Positions 1-5,944 of a stretch of DNA of 13,968 nt are shown here, piece after piece. This DNA comes from DATLBY01 sp035526665 (GTDB taxonomy: Bacteria > Acidobacteriota > Terriglobia > Bryobacterales > Bryobacteraceae), in the NCBI GenBank assembly GCA_035526665.1, contig DATLBY010000468.1:1-13968 (forward strand), in the 5' to 3' direction. Made by a program: the position numbers and the translations under genes. The notes below the pieces were generated by a model that ran no database searches, was not told the origin of the DNA, and saw nothing but the letters and a program-made list of their open reading frames with translations. Position 1 is the stretch's first letter. The number at the start of each line of letters is the position of its first letter.

Positions 1-1638
1 ATCGCGCTGGCGGGTAAGGGGCGCGAAGGCACGTCTCTTGCTGTCTACCGTTTCCTGGAACGATACGCCGGCGTCCGCTGGCTGTGGCCGGGTGAACTGG
101 GCGAGGTGGTGCGCCCGCGACCGACCATTACCGTTGAGAACGCGGCGATCGAGCAGGAGCCTGCCTACCTTTGGCGCGATCTCGGACCGGGAGGTGCTCT
201 CTGGGGAGCCGATGACAAATGGACCATGGAGCGAAAGCTGGGAGTGAGCGAGGAACACCAGCGCGCCCAGAAACTATGGGAGAAACATAACGGCTTCGGC
301 GGCCAGGTGTTCTATGGGGGACATGCGTTCGGCGAGATTTTGCCGCCCTCGAAATACGGCGCCGCTCACCCGGAATACTTCGCCCTGGTGAAGGGAAAGC
401 GCGCCTGGGAGCACTTTGACGGCAAACACGGAGGGCAACCGTGCACGTCCAATCCGGACGTCGTCCGCATCACGGCCGACTACAGCGAGAAATTCTTCGG
501 CGAGCATCCAGATTACGATGCTTTCGCCATTTCCTTAAATGACGGAGGCGGATTCTGCGAATGCGACCGCTGCCGCCGCCTGGATAGCGGGGCAGTGCAG
601 GTGGATGCAGCGGACCCCGAGGGTGGCAAGGGCGGGCGCAGGGCTGTCATTACGGACCGGATCATTACCTTTGCCAATGAAGTGGCCGCCCAAGTGGCAA
701 AGAAGTATCCCGGCAAGAAGCTGATCCTCTTTGCCTATGGCCCCTACAAGCAGCCGCCGCAGCGCGTCAAGCCGCTGCCGAATGTGATCATTCAATACAC
801 ATTTCACGTATCCATGGACTGGGACGGGGCCGCGGAAGAGCGGCAGTACCGTGAGACAGGCGCGTGGAGCGGCGCCACCAAAGAGCTGGGTATTTACGAA
901 TACTTTATTCAAGGCAACTCGCCCGATCTGCCACGGCTGATGCTGGAACCGATCGGCCGGAGCGTCCGCCGCCTGCGCGAACAGGGCTACCGCTACTATC
1001 AGACGCAGGCGGGCGACGGCTACGCGCTGAACGGATTGAACTACTATGCGCTGGGACGGCTGCTGTGGGATCCTTCCGCGGATGTAGCTACTCTTACCTC
1101 GGATTACGTGGAGTCGGGCTTCGGTAAAGCCGCGCCTGCCGTGAAGCGCTATTTCGAGCGGCTGGCGGATCAATGGAAAGCTCAAAAAGGCCAACAGGTG
1201 ACCATGGATGCCGCCAAGCTGGAAGAGTATCGCCGTGTGGCCGCAGCCTATCCCGCGGATTTTCGCGCCGCTTGCCGCGCCGATCTTGCGGAGGCAGGCC
1301 GTCAGGCACAGGGAGTGGAGCGGGAGCGGGTGCGCTTTCTGGAGCGGGGCTTCCAGTATGTAGAATTGACTCTGGAGGCCGTGGAGAAGACGTTGCCCTT
1401 ACTCGAAGCCGGTTGGAAATTTACACCGGACGTGACCCCGCCTGCCGGGGCGGATAAAGCCGCTTTTCGCAAAACGATGGATGCCTGGGAAGCGCGCGGC
1501 CGATACGTGGAAACCCTGAAGCAAGGCTTTGAAGTGGCATATTTCTGGATCCGCTACAACGACCAGAATCGCAGTTTCGTGCCGCTGGCCAAAATGCGCG
1601 AATACTCCGGGCATGCGAGCACCGGCGCTACCCGATGA
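1..1638 (+). CDS. DUF4838 domain-containing protein, 5' end outside the window
   Basis: The reading frame is open from base 1, and the residues before the first in-frame start codon fit the family (LAVYRFLERYAGVRWLWPGE). The true start is therefore upstream, and 545 residues are visible. DUF4838 proteins are large, presumably extracytoplasmic proteins often found near glycoside hydrolases and sulfatases; their reaction is not established. Family hallmarks seen are the tract just quoted and FCECDRCRRLD with three clustered Cys (visible residues about 186-191), preceded by a SLNDGGG segment. A C-terminal helical half (from about residue 370) carries many charged residues. The stop codon overlaps the start of the sulfatase gene (ATGA), so the two are probably translationally coupled. 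Domain family is seen by recognition; a role in polysaccharide breakdown is inferred from context. Confidence 0.85.
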   Translation: MALAGKGREGTSLAVYRFLERYAGVRWLWPGELGEVVRPRPTITVENAAIEQEPAYLWRDLGPGGALWGADDKWTMERKLGVSEEHQRAQKLWEKHNGFGGQVFYGGHAFGEILPPSKYGAAHPEYFALVKGKRAWEHFDGKHGGQPCTSNPDVVRITADYSEKFFGEHPDYDAFAISLNDGGGFCECDRCRRLDSGAVQVDAADPEGGKGGRRAVITDRIITFANEVAAQVAKKYPGKKLILFAYGPYKQPPQRVKPLPNVIIQYTFHVSMDWDGAAEERQYRETGAWSGATKELGIYEYFIQGNSPDLPRLMLEPIGRSVRRLREQGYRYYQTQAGDGYALNGLNYYALGRLLWDPSADVATLTSDYVESGFGKAAPAVKRYFERLADQWKAQKGQQVTMDAAKLEEYRRVAAAYPADFRAACRADLAEAGRQAQGVERERVRFLERGFQYVELTLEAVEKTLPLLEAGWKFTPDVTPPAGADKAAFRKTMDAWEARGRYVETLKQGFEVAYFWIRYNDQNRSFVPLAKMREYSGHASTGATR

Positions 1639-3002
1639 CGCGCCGCGATTTTCATGGCTTGGCCTTAGGTGCGCTCGGCGGCGCTGCTTCGGCGGCGGCT
1701 CCCGCGCCCCCCAACGTGATTCTCATCTATTTTGACGATTTGGGCTACGGCGATCTGGGTTGTTATGGCGGCAGTATCCCGACTCCCAACATCGACAGGC
1801 TGGCGGCGCAAGGCATGCGCTTCACCTATTGCGATTCGGCGAATCCCGTGTGTTCTCCCTCGCGCGCTGCTTTACTCACCGGGCGGTACCCGACACGCAC
1901 CGGTGTGCCGCGCGTACTCGGGCCCAAGGCAACCGATGGCCTGAATACCGACGAGAAGACGTTGGCCGATCTGCTGAAAGGCAAAGGCTACAGGACGGCT
2001 TGCGTTGGCAAATGGCACCTGGGTACGCTGCCACAATACCTGCCGGCGGCCCGCGGCTTTGACCAGTATTTTGGTATCCCGTACAGCAACGACATGGATC
2101 CGCGGGTGCTGATGCAGGACACACGAATCGTTGAGAACCCGGCGCCGCTCGATACCTTGACGCAACGCTACACGGATTTTGCCACGCGGTTCATCGACGA
2201 GGCAAAGCAGCAGCCATTCTTTCTGTATTTTCCGCACACCTATCCGCACATTCCGCTGGGAGTCTCCGACCGGTTCCGAGGCAAATCGCCGCTGGGCATT
2301 TACGGCGATGTCGTGACGGAGCTCGATTGGAGCGTCGGTGAGGTCATGGCCGCGCTGAAGCGAAACGGGCTCGACAAAAATACCCTGGTTCTCCTGTCGA
2401 GTGATAACGGCCCCTGGTATCAGGGGAGCCCAGGGAAGCTGCGCGGCCGGAAAGGGATGAATTGGGAGGGTGGAGTGAGGGAACCGTTCCTGGCACGCTG
2501 GCCTGGCCGAATTCCCGCGGGGAAAGTCTGCAGCGGTGTCGTCTCCACCATGGACATTTTTCCGACGGTGGCGCGGCTCTGCCAGGCGCCATTGCCGGCC
2601 AAACCGATGGATGGTATCGATATCTGGCCCCTGCTCTCCGGCGCGGCGGCGGATATTCCGCGCGAGCCGCTCTTGTACTTCGAGAGTGTAAATCTGGAGT
2701 GCGCCCGCTGGAAAAACTGGAAGCTCCATCTTTCGCGTTCCAACACCATGAAGTGGAGCCCGGCTCCGGCCTCGGGCCTAACCCAGTTGCTGCTGCCGCG
2801 GCCCGAGCTATACGACCTGTCCCGCGATTTCGACGAGAGTTACGATGTCGCCGCACAGCATCCGGATGTGGTGCAGCAGATGACGTCCAAAGTGGAAGAG
2901 GCGATGACCAGCTTTCCTCCCGGCATCCGTGCCGCCTGGGAGGCCATTAAACAGCGGCAGGGTTCGGGAACAGCCACGGGCGCCGTTCCTAAGGAAAAGT
3001 AG
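1635..3002 (+). CDS. Sulfatase (arylsulfatase family, formylglycine type), Tat-exported
   Basis: 455 residues, normal length for a type I sulfatase. It should hydrolyse sulfate esters, probably on a glycan or aryl substrate, outside the cytoplasm. The N-terminus MTRRDF followed by a small hydrophobic stretch ending in Ala-rich residues (to about 22) fits a twin-arginine signal. Active-site features are the Asp pair FDDLG (34-35), the formylglycine motif CSPSR at 73-77 followed by AALLTGRYPTRTG, GKWHLG (Lys126, His128), the His-bearing YFPHTYPHIP (201-205), SSDNG (Asp257, Asn258) and GRKGMNWEGGVREP (271-284). Cys73 must be converted to formylglycine by a maturase not present here. The start ATG sits in the 4-bp overlap with the DUF4838 gene. 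Its last about 130 bp recur as degraded copies at 4140-4263 and 4765-4808. The specific sulfated substrate cannot be told. Confidence 0.93.
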   Translation: MTRRDFHGLALGALGGAASAAAPAPPNVILIYFDDLGYGDLGCYGGSIPTPNIDRLAAQGMRFTYCDSANPVCSPSRAALLTGRYPTRTGVPRVLGPKATDGLNTDEKTLADLLKGKGYRTACVGKWHLGTLPQYLPAARGFDQYFGIPYSNDMDPRVLMQDTRIVENPAPLDTLTQRYTDFATRFIDEAKQQPFFLYFPHTYPHIPLGVSDRFRGKSPLGIYGDVVTELDWSVGEVMAALKRNGLDKNTLVLLSSDNGPWYQGSPGKLRGRKGMNWEGGVREPFLARWPGRIPAGKVCSGVVSTMDIFPTVARLCQAPLPAKPMDGIDIWPLLSGAAADIPREPLLYFESVNLECARWKNWKLHLSRSNTMKWSPAPASGLTQLLLPRPELYDLSRDFDESYDVAAQHPDVVQQMTSKVEEAMTSFPPGIRAAWEAIKQRQGSGTATGAVPKEK

Positions 3003-3009
3003 CCGCGTC

Positions 3010-3055
3010 TCGGCCGAATTGGGGGGGAATCCGCAGTCCGGGTTTCGCGCAGTCC
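3010..3055 (-). repeat. Copy A of an internal 3'-region segment of the MetE-like gene
   Basis: These 46 bp match 4896-4941 inside the MetE-like gene with three mismatches. In that gene the segment encodes the zinc-ligand region NPDCGFAPNSAE. Here it lies immediately after the sulfatase stop codon, in the same orientation relative to the + strand as the true copy, and is not part of an intact gene. Its left junction (sulfatase stop, a few bases, then CTCGGCCG) is shared with copy B at 4264, so both copies derive from one rearranged junction. Confidence 0.85.
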
Positions 3056-3402
3056 TTCACCACGTGCCAGACAGCCCGCTCCATGGGGAGACTGCAAGCG
3101 CGCTCTTGCCTGGCCGTCGGTTAGCCAGTTGCCCAGGCTCGCTGCCGTTAATCGTGCCTGGCGCAAGTGAATTCGGTGCCGGGTGTTAACGACGGCCTTG
3201 TGGAACGACAGCCGGGGTTCGGGCAGTACCAGGCGACCAACTCGCCTATCGCGTGGCGGTATCCCCGCTGGGGTTTTTGCGAGGGCAGGCTGTTAAAAAC
3301 CGACGATTTTGGGTGGTCGAGATCAGGCAGATTCAAAGTCTGCTTCGGAGAAGACTTACGGCCGATGCCGCGTTTGCCACGTTTCATGAACTGGGCCTCC
3401 AT
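3046..3402 (-). pseudogene. Broken tyrosine recombinase (phage-type integrase) remnant
   Basis: Read on the - strand from an ATG at 3402, the frame contains LNLPDLDHPKSSVFNSLPS, then RGYRHAIGELVAWYC. This resembles the N-terminal core-binding (SAM-like) domain of XerC/D-type integrases. At about 3222 the frame shifts by one lost base and continues as EPRLSFHKAVVNTRHRIHLR, then QARLTAAS. It then jumps to LGNWLTDGQARARLQSP, skipping about 35 residues normally present between these blocks. A third piece, RAVWHVVKDCA (3078-3046), fits a later part of the catalytic domain in yet another frame. The HxxR and Tyr catalytic motifs are absent. So I see at least one frameshift, internal deletions and loss of the C-terminus, and no functional recombinase. 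It fills the roughly 475-bp gap between the sulfatase and the antitoxin gene. Family recognition is from memory of related proteins and is firmest for the N-terminal block. Confidence 0.7.
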
Positions 3403-3449
3403 GTCTGCGCAGTAGGGGACGTGGCGATGTCATGGAGGGCCGACGGCGC

Positions 3450-3455
3450 TACACT
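3450..3455 (+). promoter_or_regulatory. Possible -10 box for the MazE/MazF-like pair
   Basis: TACACT lies 24 bp before the GTG start of the antitoxin and matches four of six bases of the sigma70 -10 consensus. No convincing -35 box is seen about 17 bp upstream, so this is a weak call. Such loci are usually autoregulated by the antitoxin, but I see no clear operator palindrome. Confidence 0.3.
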
Positions 3456-3467
3456 GGGAACGAGGGC

Positions 3468-3473
3468 AGGAGA
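3468..3473 (+). promoter_or_regulatory. Ribosome binding site selecting the GTG start at 3480
   Basis: AGGAGA is placed six bases before GTG 3480. It favours that codon over the longer in-frame ATG at 3432, which has no comparable site. Confidence 0.55.
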
Positions 3474-3479
3474 ACTAAC

Positions 3480-3665
3480 GTGGACGCCTTGGCGGAGAAA
3501 CTAAACGCTCGATTGCACGAGTGGAAGCCGGAAACGGCGGCTGAGGCCAGGGAACGCATCGCTGAGGTGATAGAGCTCGCCGATCACGACATCCTGGATA
3601 TTGCACGCTCGCACGCCGCTGAACAGGAGGTCCTGGACCTGCTCGATGAGCCCCCAACCCGGTGA
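3480..3665 (+). CDS. Antitoxin of a MazF/PemK-type toxin-antitoxin pair
   Basis: From the GTG at 3480 this is a 61-residue acidic, helical protein. It contains LHEWKPETAAEARERIAEVI, a central segment of charged helices, and the ending EQEVLDLLDEPPTR. The C-terminal EVLDLLDEP motif is typical, in my recollection, of small proteins encoded directly before MazF-like toxins in cyanobacteria and Acidobacteriota. No AbrB or ribbon-helix-helix DNA-binding domain can be recognised, so calling it an antitoxin rests mostly on position: it overlaps the toxin gene by 20 bp. The start at 3432 would add 16 residues (MEGRRRYTGNEGRRTN) without a family look. It probably neutralises the downstream toxin in the cytoplasm. 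Confidence 0.7.
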   Translation: MDALAEKLNARLHEWKPETAAEARERIAEVIELADHDILDIARSHAAEQEVLDLLDEPPTR

Positions 3666-3978
3666 CATCTGGCTGGCGGACCTGGGACTCGCCGCCAAGA
3701 CGCGTCCCGTCGTCATCGTGTCCCGACAGGACCCAAACCCGCCGCGATCTCTCGTCTTGTACGTGCCCCTCACGACCCAGCTAAGAGACAGTCCTTATGA
3801 AGTGCCGCTACCGCGGCTTCCATTCCTGGATCGTGAATCCGTGGCGAATGTCCAAGGATTGGGATCTTTACCGACCGTGCGCCTCGAACGTAAGATTGGC
3901 AGACTTTCTGTCGGGATAATGCAGCAGCTCAAGGACGCGCTGGCTTTCGCCCTGGATCTTGACCGGGCCTTCGAATGA
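3646..3978 (+). CDS. MazF/PemK-family endoribonuclease toxin
   Basis: 110 residues, the usual size for MazF/PemK toxins, which cleave mRNA at short sequence motifs. It opens with the hallmark QPGDIWLADLG followed by KTRPVVIVSR, the first beta strands of the fold and the conserved Arg region. Then come LYVPLTTQ, YEVPLPRLPFL, ANVQGLGSLPTVRLERKIGRL and a C-terminal helix. These are the expected blocks in order, with no visible break. The ATG at 3646 lies inside the antitoxin gene. AGGAGG at 3625-3630 is a strong but rather distant Shine-Dalgarno candidate (15 bases), so coupling to antitoxin translation is likely. An upstream TTG at 3601 would add 15 residues unlike the family. The stop overlaps the next small ORF (ATGA). 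Confidence 0.9.
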   Translation: MSPQPGDIWLADLGLAAKTRPVVIVSRQDPNPPRSLVLYVPLTTQLRDSPYEVPLPRLPFLDRESVANVQGLGSLPTVRLERKIGRLSVGIMQQLKDALAFALDLDRAFE

Positions 3979-4091
3979 ACGCTCAACCCGACCGCGTAGT
4001 CATCAGTGCTCTGCCATCGTGGAGGTATCGTTGCCACGTCGTACATGTGCTCTATCCGGATGGCTCCTGGATTACGCTGCAGGCAGTTTGA
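3975..4091 (+). CDS. Unrecognised 38-residue ORF coupled to the toxin gene
   Basis: The ATG shares the ATGA overlap with the toxin stop codon. The frame encodes 38 residues, beginning MNAQPDRVVISALPSW and ending DGSWITLQAV, with stop TGA at 4089-4091. I do not recognise it. The overlap is typical of real operon genes. The product could be a small third component, or the surviving N-terminus of a longer gene cut off by the rearrangement that begins at about 4104. Chance is also possible for so short an ORF. Confidence 0.35.
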   Translation: MNAQPDRVVISALPSWRYRCHVVHVLYPDGSWITLQAV

Positions 4092-4103
4092 TGTCCCTTA
4101 TTT

Positions 4104-4124
4104 CTTAGCGTGCAATTGCTGACC
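4104..4124 (+). repeat. 21-bp direct repeat, copy 1 (left border of a duplicated junction)
   Basis: CTTAGCGTGCAATTGCTGACC. It matches 4740-4760 at 19 of 21 positions. Both copies sit just before a degraded copy of the sulfatase 3' end, so they mark the left side of the same duplicated block. In one frame both read LSVQ(L/F)LT, which resembles the C-terminal end of HicA proteins; the repeat may therefore be hicA tail sequence. Confidence 0.75.
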
Positions 4125-4139
4125 AAATGGGGGAGTGGA

Positions 4140-4263
4140 CAGATGACGTCTAAAGTGGAAGATGCCATGCAGCCCGGGATCCGTGCCGCCTGGGAAGCCA
4201 CCAAACAGCGGCAGCGTTCGGGAACAGCCGCGGGCACCGTTCCTATCGCGAAGTAGCTGCGGC
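4140..4263 (+). pseudogene. Degraded duplicate of the sulfatase gene 3' end
   Basis: Aligned with 2877-3009, the 3' end of the sulfatase, over its whole length. From ATG 4143 it still reads MTSKVEDAM, then PGIRAAWEATKQRQRSGTAAG, and stops with TAG at 4254-4256. The true gene has MTSKVEEAMTSFPPGIRAAW there, so the copy has lost three residues plus several point changes. No sulfatase catalytic region precedes it. The 37-codon frame that remains is very probably a non-functional fragment. It is followed at 4264 by a copy of MetE-like gene sequence. Confidence 0.9.
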
Positions 4264-4312
4264 TCGGCCGAATTGGGGGCGAAGCCGCAGTCCGGGCTTC
4301 GCGGGATCTTAT
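4264..4312 (-). repeat. Copy B1 of an internal 3'-region segment of the MetE-like gene
   Basis: These 49 bp match 4896-4944 in the MetE-like gene with about six mismatches. On the - strand they still read SPDCGFAPNSAE. The segment follows the sulfatase-tail copy with the same junction as copy A at 3010. The coding context is lost, so it is a relic. Confidence 0.85.
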
Positions 4313-4374
4313 GGGGGGCGACGGCGGGGATCGAAATAGCTCCGGAAGGACAACTCTGAGGGACAGCCGCACGT

Positions 4375-4420
4375 CCGGCGTAGCGCTCCCGCGGTTGCGC
4401 CGCCGCTGCCGACAATCCCT
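4375..4420 (-). repeat. Copy B2 of the C-terminal coding end of the MetE-like gene
   Basis: 46 bp, three mismatches to 4815-4860, offset by 440 bp. On the - strand it reads SAAAAQPRERYAG, against LAAAAAQLRERYAG in the true gene. Along the + strand B1 precedes B2, whereas in the true gene the order is reversed. The pieces were therefore permuted, as expected from tandem duplication or recombination rather than simple decay. The bases between B1 and B2 (4313-4374) are not recognised. Confidence 0.85.
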
Positions 4421-4444
4421 TTGTACAAATGGGACAATCTACTC

Positions 4445-4642
4445 ATGAGATACCCAGTCGCACTAAAGCGCACCCAGGAGGGCTACAGCGTGTCGTGCCC
4501 CGGTCTGCCGGGATGCTGGTCACAGGGGAGCACTGAGGAAGAAGCGCTGTCAAGCATTCGCGATGCCATTTCTGAGTATGTTGCAGTAGCGCGACAGCTT
4601 GTGGGGGAGCGAGAGCTCCGCGAAGTCGAAGTGTCGGCATAG
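4445..4642 (+). CDS. hicB: HicB-family antitoxin
   Basis: 65 residues with the compact HicB fold pattern: MRYPVALKRTQEGYSVSCPG, then LPGCWSQGSTEEEALSSIRD and AISEYVAVARQLV. This matches the partially degraded RNase H-like domain of short HicB antitoxins that precede hicA in a hicBA order. It should bind HicA and repress its own promoter. The ATG at 4445 fits the family start; a TTG at 4421 would add eight residues. GGGA at 4431-4434 is a plausible, weak ribosome site. The gene starts only 24 bp after the MetE-derived repeat. Its partner downstream is broken, so it appears to be an orphan antitoxin. Confidence 0.9.
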   Translation: MRYPVALKRTQEGYSVSCPGLPGCWSQGSTEEEALSSIRDAISEYVAVARQLVGERELREVEVSA

Positions 4643-4645
4643 TTT

Positions 4646-4744
4646 GTGGGTAAAATCCCCGGGGTTGCCCATCTTCGAGCGGTCAAGGCCCTCGAAAGGG
4701 CTGGCTTCCATATCGCGCGGCAAGCACGGCCTCTTAGCCCTTAG
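4646..4744 (+). pseudogene. hicA: hicA toxin remnant, truncated after the N-terminal quarter to half
   Basis: Starting at GTG 4646, three bases after the hicB stop, the frame reads GKIPGVAHLRAVKALERAGF, then HIARQ. This is the N-terminal strand and helix of HicA, an mRNA interferase with a dsRBD-like fold. After Gln26 the family continues with a Gly-Ser/Lys-His motif bearing the catalytic His. Here the frame instead reads ARPLSP and stops at 4742-4744. GKHG is present in the next frame (4719-4730), so a small deletion shifted the frame. Most of the remaining gene is also missing, since sulfatase-tail sequence begins at about 4765. No active toxin is expected. Confidence 0.8.
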
Positions 4745-4760
4745 CGTGCAATTTTTGACC
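4740..4760 (+). repeat. 21-bp direct repeat, copy 2
   Basis: CTTAGCGTGCAATTTTTGACC, 19 of 21 bases identical to 4104-4124. It overlaps the stop of the hicA remnant and precedes the most degraded sulfatase-tail copy. In the hicA-like shifted frame it reads LSVQFLT, similar to a HicA C-terminus. Confidence 0.75.
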
Positions 4761-4764
4761 GCAC

Positions 4765-4808
4765 GGCATCCGTGCCGCGGGAGCCGTTCCTAGCGCGAAG
4801 TAGCCGCG
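4765..4808 (+). pseudogene. Third, internally deleted copy of the sulfatase 3' end
   Basis: GGCATCCGTGCCGC equals 2922-2935 of the sulfatase gene. It is joined directly to a segment resembling 2979-3007 (GCCGTTCCTA, then AAGTAGCCGCG), so about 40 bp in between are gone. On the + strand this piece ends with the old sulfatase stop codon. It runs straight into MetE-like C-terminal coding sequence and supplies that gene's last codons and stop on the - strand. Confidence 0.8.
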
Positions 4809-5905
4809 CCGCGCCCGGCGTAGCGCTCCCGCAGTTGCGCCGCCGCTGCCGCCAATCGCTTCAGCTTTTCAAAAGCCTCGTCGATGGTGGGAGGTTCGGC
4901 CGAATTGGGGGCGAATCCGCAGTCCGGGTTTAGCGCAATCCTATGTGCGCCGATTTGTTCCGCTCCCGCGGCGGCAAGCGAGGCAATCTCCTCCACACTC
5001 TGGAGCTTCTCGCCGCGGACATCCACAACGCCCATGCCTACGTTCAGATGCTCCGGCAGCAGTTGCAGATCGCCGGCATCGCCCGTCTGCTGGTAGGCAA
5101 ACTCCAGATTCACGCGCGATGCGCGCAGCCCGGCCAGGTACGGCATTAGCGGTTTGTAGTCGCCCACTACGTCCGCGCGCCGCTTGTAAACGCTGTGGCA
5201 GCAATGGACGTGTGTCTCTACATTGAGGCCTTCCGCAATATGGTTGATGGCGGCAATGGCGGCCGGAACCTGTCTGTCCGCATCCCAGTCGCGGCGCAAT
5301 CGTTCATCGTGAGTGCCGGCGCCGCTCATCAAGCCGCGGTCGCAGAAATAGGTGAGCGCCGGGTCGTCTATCTGCACGATGTCCACTCCCGCTCCGGCTA
5401 TGGCGCGAGCCTCGCGCGCCAGTATCTCCGCCAGGTGCTCCATCAAATGTTCGTAGGTGGGATAGGCTCCGGCACTGTACTCCTTGTTCCAGTAGCGGAT
5501 CGCAATCAGGAACGGGCTGGGTAGGGCGAACTTCGTCCGCCGGTCTGTTGCGCGAGCCAGAAACTCCGCGTCGGAGGCAAACACCGGGTCGCCCGCTTCA
5601 ATGCGGCGCACCACTACCCTGGTGTATTTGGTTTCACCGGCGTGCTCGAAGCGGCGAACCGGTTCGAAGCCGCCAATGCGGTCCAGGTATTCGTCCACGT
5701 ATTGCGACCGGCGCCACTCGCCGTCGCTCACGATATCGATGCCGGCAATTTCCTGCAGCCGTATGGCGAATCGCACGGCGTCATCCATCGCCGCCTGGAA
5801 AGCTTCCGGCTCCATACTGCCGCGGCGGGAGAGCAGCTCCAGTACCGCTTGGGGACGCGGAAGCGATCCGATGACCTGGGTGGGAAATAGGTGGGTTGGA
5901 ATCAT
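4790..5905 (-). CDS. Cobalamin-independent methionine synthase-like methyltransferase (MetE C-terminal domain family)
   Basis: 371 residues, the length of stand-alone MetE-C/UROD-like proteins (COG0620) that lack the N-terminal half of enterobacterial MetE. The family transfers methyl groups to a zinc-bound thiol such as homocysteine, in the cytoplasm; the real substrate here is unknown. It opens with FPTQVIGSLPRPQAVLELL. Further family blocks are GIDIVSDGEWRRS (55-67) and VDIVQIDDPALTYF (174-187). The zinc ligands are visible as His234 and Cys236 in HVHCCHS, probably Glu268 in NLEFA, and Cys329 in NPDCGF. The last codons (after RERYAG, about 359-364) come from sequence also found at the sulfatase 3' end, so the C-terminus was replaced or extended by the rearrangement. 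It is the last gene of the - strand run, 39 bp after the PmoA-family gene. A catabolic demethylation role is possible but unproven. Confidence 0.85.
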   Translation of the reverse strand: MIPTHLFPTQVIGSLPRPQAVLELLSRRGSMEPEAFQAAMDDAVRFAIRLQEIAGIDIVSDGEWRRSQYVDEYLDRIGGFEPVRRFEHAGETKYTRVVVRRIEAGDPVFASDAEFLARATDRRTKFALPSPFLIAIRYWNKEYSAGAYPTYEHLMEHLAEILAREARAIAGAGVDIVQIDDPALTYFCDRGLMSGAGTHDERLRRDWDADRQVPAAIAAINHIAEGLNVETHVHCCHSVYKRRADVVGDYKPLMPYLAGLRASRVNLEFAYQQTGDAGDLQLLPEHLNVGMGVVDVRGEKLQSVEEIASLAAAGAEQIGAHRIALNPDCGFAPNSAEPPTIDEAFEKLKRLAAAAAQLRERYAGRGAATSR

Positions 5906-5944
5906 GAAGTTGAATCTGCTTGAAATTTCCGGCGTCCGGACCGC

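Noticed and set aside
535..1194. 219-codon open frame on the - strand inside the DUF4838 gene
   Set aside because: It is antisense to a strongly recognisable protein; the long frame reflects high GC, and its translation shows no family features.
1872..2729. 285-codon open frame on the - strand
   Set aside because: Antisense to the sulfatase; composition is Arg/Pro-rich as expected of a GC-rich shadow frame.
3263..3278. CCCC-GCT-GGGG hairpin followed by five T, like a terminator
   Set aside because: The stem is only four pairs and it lies inside the integrase relic, in the wrong place to end any gene; probably chance.
3003..4808. CRISPR array or integron attC array explaining the repeats
   Set aside because: The repeats are few, of unequal length, and derive from the ends of two neighbouring genes; there are no regular spacers and no attC-like R/L core boxes that I can see.
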